Assembly: GCA_029204225.1 (NCBI GenBank)
Contig: CM055098.1
Span: forward strand, 6,421,746-6,485,745
Length of the DNA: 64,000 nt
From: Diphasiastrum complanatum
Lineage: Eukaryota > Streptophyta > Lycopodiopsida > Lycopodiales > Lycopodiaceae
Direction of reading: 5' to 3'
Shown here piece by piece: positions 59,781 through 64,000 of the stretch. Position numbers and translations under genes: made by a program. Positions within the stretch are counted from its first letter, which is position 1; each line of letters begins with the position of its first letter. The notes beneath the pieces are model-generated. The model ran no database searches. It was given only the letters and a program-made list of their open reading frames with translations, and was not told the origin of the DNA.

Positions 59781-59991
59781 CAGCTGTGCAGCAACGAAAC
59801 AGCAAGATGCACCGTGAATCACTCAAACCCCTTGATGCAAGTCACGGAGAAAAAGCTTCCCACAGATCTCAAATATATCGAATAGAGGCTTTAAAGCACG
59901 TGAACAGTAAATGCAATCACTGAATGAATAACTACACTCTGCAGTCCGGCTCAAACTTTCTTAAGCAAGAAAAACACGGTATTACTATTAT

Positions 59992-60500
59992 GCATTTTTT
60001 TGGGAAATTTAATATGTAGAGATTGTCAAAAGATGCAAGCAAGCATCAACTGCACATACCCGATTATTATGAAAAAGTAAAAACACGGAAATCTGCCGTC
60101 TCTAAGGAAGTGCCCGGCTATTATCAAGAAAGAAAAACACGAAAATATGAGTTTTCTAAGGAAGTTTAAGATGTGGAAAATTCCAAAGATGCAAGCAGGC
60201 ATCACCTGCATACCCGGTTATCATCAAAAAAGTAAAGCACGGAAATATGCGTTTTCTAAGGAAGTTTAAGATGTGGACATTGTCAAAAGATGCAAGCAGG
60301 CATCAAATGCATATACCCGGTAAAAAAGAAAAACGGAAAATATGCGTTTTCGAAGGAAGTTCAAGATGTGGAGATTGTCAAAAGATGCAAGCAAAAACCA
60401 ACTGCATATACCCAGTAAAAAAGAAAAAAACACACGGAAATATGCATTTTCTAAGAAACAAGAACATATGTTACATTGTCAAAAGACACAAAGCTACCAT
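59992..60500. repeat. About 100-bp tandem repeat, five copies, upstream of the MCPLR gene
   Basis: GTTTTCTAAGGAAGTTTAAG followed by ATGTGGA and AAAGATGCAAGCA recurs with anchor positions near 59992, 60098, 60151, 60251, 60345 and 60446. Spacing is about 94-106 bp, with one half-unit. Each copy has TACCCGGTTAT-like and AACACGGAAATATGCG sequence. No coding signal. Confidence 0.8.
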
Positions 60501-63500
60501 ATCCTGCACGTACCGATTCCCAATTCCGATGAGCGTTGAATTCTTTCGCAAAGTGCGTGGATCTAGATAGCACGATCCGAGCAGACGTGATGAAGCTTCT
60601 CTCGCCTTCTTGGCATCGAAACCACAGCTACGAGAGAGAGGGAGCAGCTGAGAAGGTCAGAGACGCGTTTTGCTTATTGAATGGTGGATGAGAAAATTGA
60701 ACCAGAAGGACTACTGCCCTTCGGCACGTCAATATACAACTAAACAGCTGGCAGCAGCCAATGGGAGGGACAAGACCCACCCACCAACCCACCCTAGGGA
60801 TGGATAAGAATAAGTGATGGTCCATTGTTATTAGGAACTTAGAGCACCAGCAACCGACGAGATTGTTGACTTCATCATCGAGTTTGTGGGGTGTTGTGGG
60901 TCAACTTGTAGCTTTCGCATGCTGCTGTCGTTGCCATGGAACAACCCAGGCTTCCCAACTTCTTGCAACGTGTTTCATGTTGGGCCTCATTCAGTGGGTT
61001 CGATCGTAAATCCTTGCTCCTCTGATCAAGTGAATCCTTGGAAGATGAAGGTCCAGCGTAGTGTAGATTTTGTCTACCCATCGTTGTCAAGAGGTGAAGG
61101 GAGTCATAGGAGATAGTGTTGGCTAGTACGGACGTGCAATTGATCAAGGGGCATGGAAATACTAGTGGAAACAAGTGGGTGTGCACACCCAACACTTGTC
61201 CTCCATCCCACGTCATTCGCATGGGATAGGTGCACATGTGAAAGGACTTGGGGGACGGAGGGGGAGCGATTTTCCGCATTGCAAATAAAAGCACATTTTC
61301 TATGTATTTGAAGGGCAAGAGAGTCTCTTGCATATCAACATCAATGGTGGGCAAAACTTGTAAAAGGCATATTACTTTCAACTTCAATTTGCACATCAAC
61401 TTATTCTTAGTGTTTTGATTAATAAAGCTAGGAAAACCATCATGTAAATTGAAATGTTATAATGTAACTATAGCAAAGCACAAAAAATGTAGCTATTGAA
61501 AGCCTGTACCTTGATGCAAATAGTTTGCTAAATTAGTTGCAATTTTAAGTAGTGCAATTTTAACTTTAAATATTGCAAGAAGCACTATGAAGCATTTATT
61601 CCTACAGCATTTATTCCTACCCCACTTATGTGGGAGCATTACAAGTGTTTGAGAGCACAGTGTAAGGTGGTAGAAATATGTTGACATAGCAAGACATTAT
61701 GGTAGATAAATGTGAGGTACCACATTCATGTCCCTAACATTTTACTACTAGTTTGTCATATAAGGTAAGTTTCAAACAAGACAAGAGATAAGTGTTGCCA
61801 CCCATCGCAACCTTTTAAAAAAATATCCTCTCCCCCTTTTAAACTCGGGTTCCTTTTTATGTTGAAAGTATCTTTCGTCTCTCTTCCTCACATTGAGATA
61901 TGCCACAAAGATAATATTGGTGGACAAGAAGAAACAAAATTGATAGATGAAAAAAAAAATAGAGTCCCTTAAAAAGTGGAGATGTCAAACACTCGTACTT
62001 GGCACCTTGTAGGAGATGGACTTCTCACAACATGGCATTTTGTTGGGCCCCGTGTGACTTCCACATAGTGGCAACTTCTTGTGTGTGAAAATGGATAAAG
62101 GCCATTATTATTGCCGCTCAATAGCAATTTAGGATTTTGAAATATGGACTTGTCAAGCATTTGTGTGAGAAACACCGTAAGAAAGTCATAATATTAAGGT
62201 AAGCTACTCACATTTCAAATTGAATCATTATAAATAAACATAAATCTTTCAATAAGTTTATTTTGGAAATTGGAAAAAATAAATTACAAGGCAAATTAGA
62301 GAAAAAAGTGTGGCATATGGTGGCCATCAACTTTACTAAAGACGCTATGTTGCATAGGCATGAGATGCAACCCTATTAATCAAATTTCAACATTGGGGTG
62401 TACCTTGGATGAGAACTTTTTGGGGGAATCTTAAAAAAAGTGGCTTCATGGACTATATGATGGATCAAAAAGTCTCTATGACACTTGATGCATGCCTTAG
62501 TTTGGGCCATCTGATATTGGCTCTTTGCCTTAGTCTACAAAGGCCACCTCATGTTGTGACAAATGGGGTCACAATATTAGTTGCTCTGTTATATTCTAAA
62601 AATGACAATAACAATTTCTTATATGTGATGAGTACACGACATGATGACTAAATAATATGGATGTGTTCACTATGAGAAATAAGAGAAATGGCATGGAATA
62701 CCCGACAATTTTCAACCAATTAGTTTCAACTTCTAGCAGCTCATCTTTGCACTTGTGTTACTTGTCAATGTGAATAATACACACCTTTTCTAGGAGCTTG
62801 TAGCCACTTCGATCTTTGATCTCTAGATATTACTTGATAAATGAGGTCAACTGATTGGATTTAGGTACATTGAGAATGTACTTATACCATCGTTGATGTA
62901 CTTCTTTGGGCCTGCCTGAGGAGTCATCAAGGCATCGAGAAATAGTGGTGGTTGATGGAATATCATCAAGTGTTAGTAGTGGGAGATATGGAGTGGATAC
63001 TTCAACTCATGTATGGAGAGAGATTATTAATGAGGTGTAGTGGTATCTTTGGCTTATTAAATGCATTGAGCCTCCAAAGAGATGGTATGATCATCGTCAA
63101 TTTGAAGATCAAAATGGAGGAAAGTGAGCTGAAGCTACTAGAAGTTGATGGTGGTGGTGAATGGAATGAAAGAAAAATCAGTGATTGTGTAGGGATGTCG
63201 AGATTCAAACAGAGAGATAGGCTCAAGTAGAAGAATCCTCGGTGCATGCAACTACGTCTATCAAATTCAAACCGACTTCGATAGTTGAAGTCTGCCCTAC
63301 TTGATCACAGCTTCAGAGTTGTTGGATCTACGTGATCGATTCCGTAGCCATGTACAAATTGTATTGATTTACAGATTTGGTGCAAAAAAAGTGTAAAGGT
63401 GCGAAACTTTAAAACATAATGATCGACTCAGACTGTCAATCATATAAAGTGATTTAATCTACAAACAATTTATCTGCAAGCAAGAATCAATCAGAACATA

Positions 63501-63760
63501 AACAAAATAAGCATTCAACATGATGTACACGACCTAGATTCACTAAAACATTGATTATTCATTTGTGAATAGATACAATCTAAATGCAAACAGAGTCGCG
63601 TTCTTCCTTAAAAAATACTCTATGATAACAGAGAAAAAGAACAAAATAACTGCACTTTGGATGTTCGATTGATAGCTAGATGAATTATTGAGCTAACCGA
63701 GCAGCTGATAAGTTGCTAAATATATACACATTGCTGACTATCTGATTAGTCTGTACTTTA
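60501..63760. other. Intergenic, no gene recognised
   Basis: The longest frame is 174 codons on the - strand (60875-61399) with no recognised domain and no splice support. Others are shorter. No TE coding sequence is seen. T- and A-rich stretches dominate. Confidence 0.45.
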
Positions 63761-63769
63761 CTGTCAGAA

Positions 63770-64000
63770 GTAAATCCTGATTTGTATATGCTGGCTAGAT
63801 CTACTCACAATGTCGGGTGTAGGACAGAGAGGATCGTCCACTTTCTAAGTTTCTACCAAGCTTCAAACGGGAATGCGGAAGTAGAAATGAAGCTAACTAA
63901 GAAGACAAAAAACAAAACCTTATGAAGGCTTACCCAACTAGCAAGGTGATTAAGCTAAATCCTAAATTAACACTGAAAGGGATTGAAAAGATAGATTGCG
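63770..64000 (-). repeat. Partial gypsy LTR at the right edge
   Basis: The - strand matches 42111-42385 of the gypsy 5' LTR through GGATTTAG, CTTGCTAGTTGGGTAAGCCTT, AGTGGACGA and GTAGATCT. The element would extend beyond the window. No primer site follows its end near 63770, so it may be a 3' LTR or a solo LTR. Confidence 0.65.

Noticed and set aside
60875-61399. 174-codon open frame on the - strand
   Set aside because: No domain, no splice support and a patchy composition; length alone is not enough in 64 kb of both strands.
1-64000. CRISPR arrays, bacterial operons, rRNA genes
   Set aside because: The direct repeats lack spacer structure, genes are spliced, and no rRNA-like sequence was seen.

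Overview
This is nuclear DNA from a land plant with a large, repeat-rich genome. Evidence for that is spliced genes with GT-AG introns up to 5.4 kb, a plastid/mitochondrion-type FOLD gene with an N-terminal transit region, Ty1/copia and Ty3/gypsy LTR elements using plant-type primer sites, a plant MULE-family transposase remnant and AAACCCTA telo-box motifs. A fern or other non-flowering vascular plant is my best guess from the repeat style, but that is weak. There are no bacterial-style operons, CRISPR arrays or rRNA genes.

Only two genes look alive. FOLD (22228-32988, +, five exons, 387 aa) encodes the bifunctional methylenetetrahydrofolate dehydrogenase/cyclohydrolase of one-carbon metabolism. 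A small membrane-anchored 91-aa protein that starts MCPLR (58620-59320, -, two exons) belongs to a conserved plant family of unknown biochemical role. Everything else is transposon-derived, simple repeats or unassignable DNA.

Layout. 1-4179: copia element entering from the left, with a well-bounded 3' LTR. 4180-5155: unassigned. 5156-9000: decayed 5'-truncated gypsy element. 9263-12580: an unassigned ORF and a multi-exon MULE transposase pseudogene. 12764-13139: foldback (hairpin) element. 13956-15510: copia fragments. 17066-21219: decayed copia element with 3' LTR. 22000-33000: FOLD, whose introns hold tandem repeats, a copia fragment and a compound microsatellite. 33000-36700: microsatellites, one SINE and degenerate tandem repeats. 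36720-40415: copia pieces in a circularly permuted order around one LTR. 40400-41460: short tandem repeats. 41593-45390: gypsy element (LTR, tRNA-Asp-like primer site, gag, protease). 45718-55835: a gypsy element bounded by a 5-bp target duplication, with a SINE in its 5' LTR, a SINE in its interior and a rearranged copia element nested in its 3' LTR. 57070-57930: copia RNase H fragment. 58620-60500: the MCPLR gene and tandem arrays upstream of it. 63770-64000: part of another gypsy LTR.

The most notable finds are: (1) a very short (86-94 bp) tRNA-like SINE family, three copies, each with its own 10-14 bp target duplication and Pol III A and B boxes; (2) a datable nest in which an old zinc-knuckle remnant was split by gypsy (duplication ATTGT), which was then hit by a chimeric copia (duplication CTAAT) and a SINE; (3) the permuted copia; (4) the foldback element; (5) tandem arrays in the FOLD introns and upstream of the MCPLR gene.
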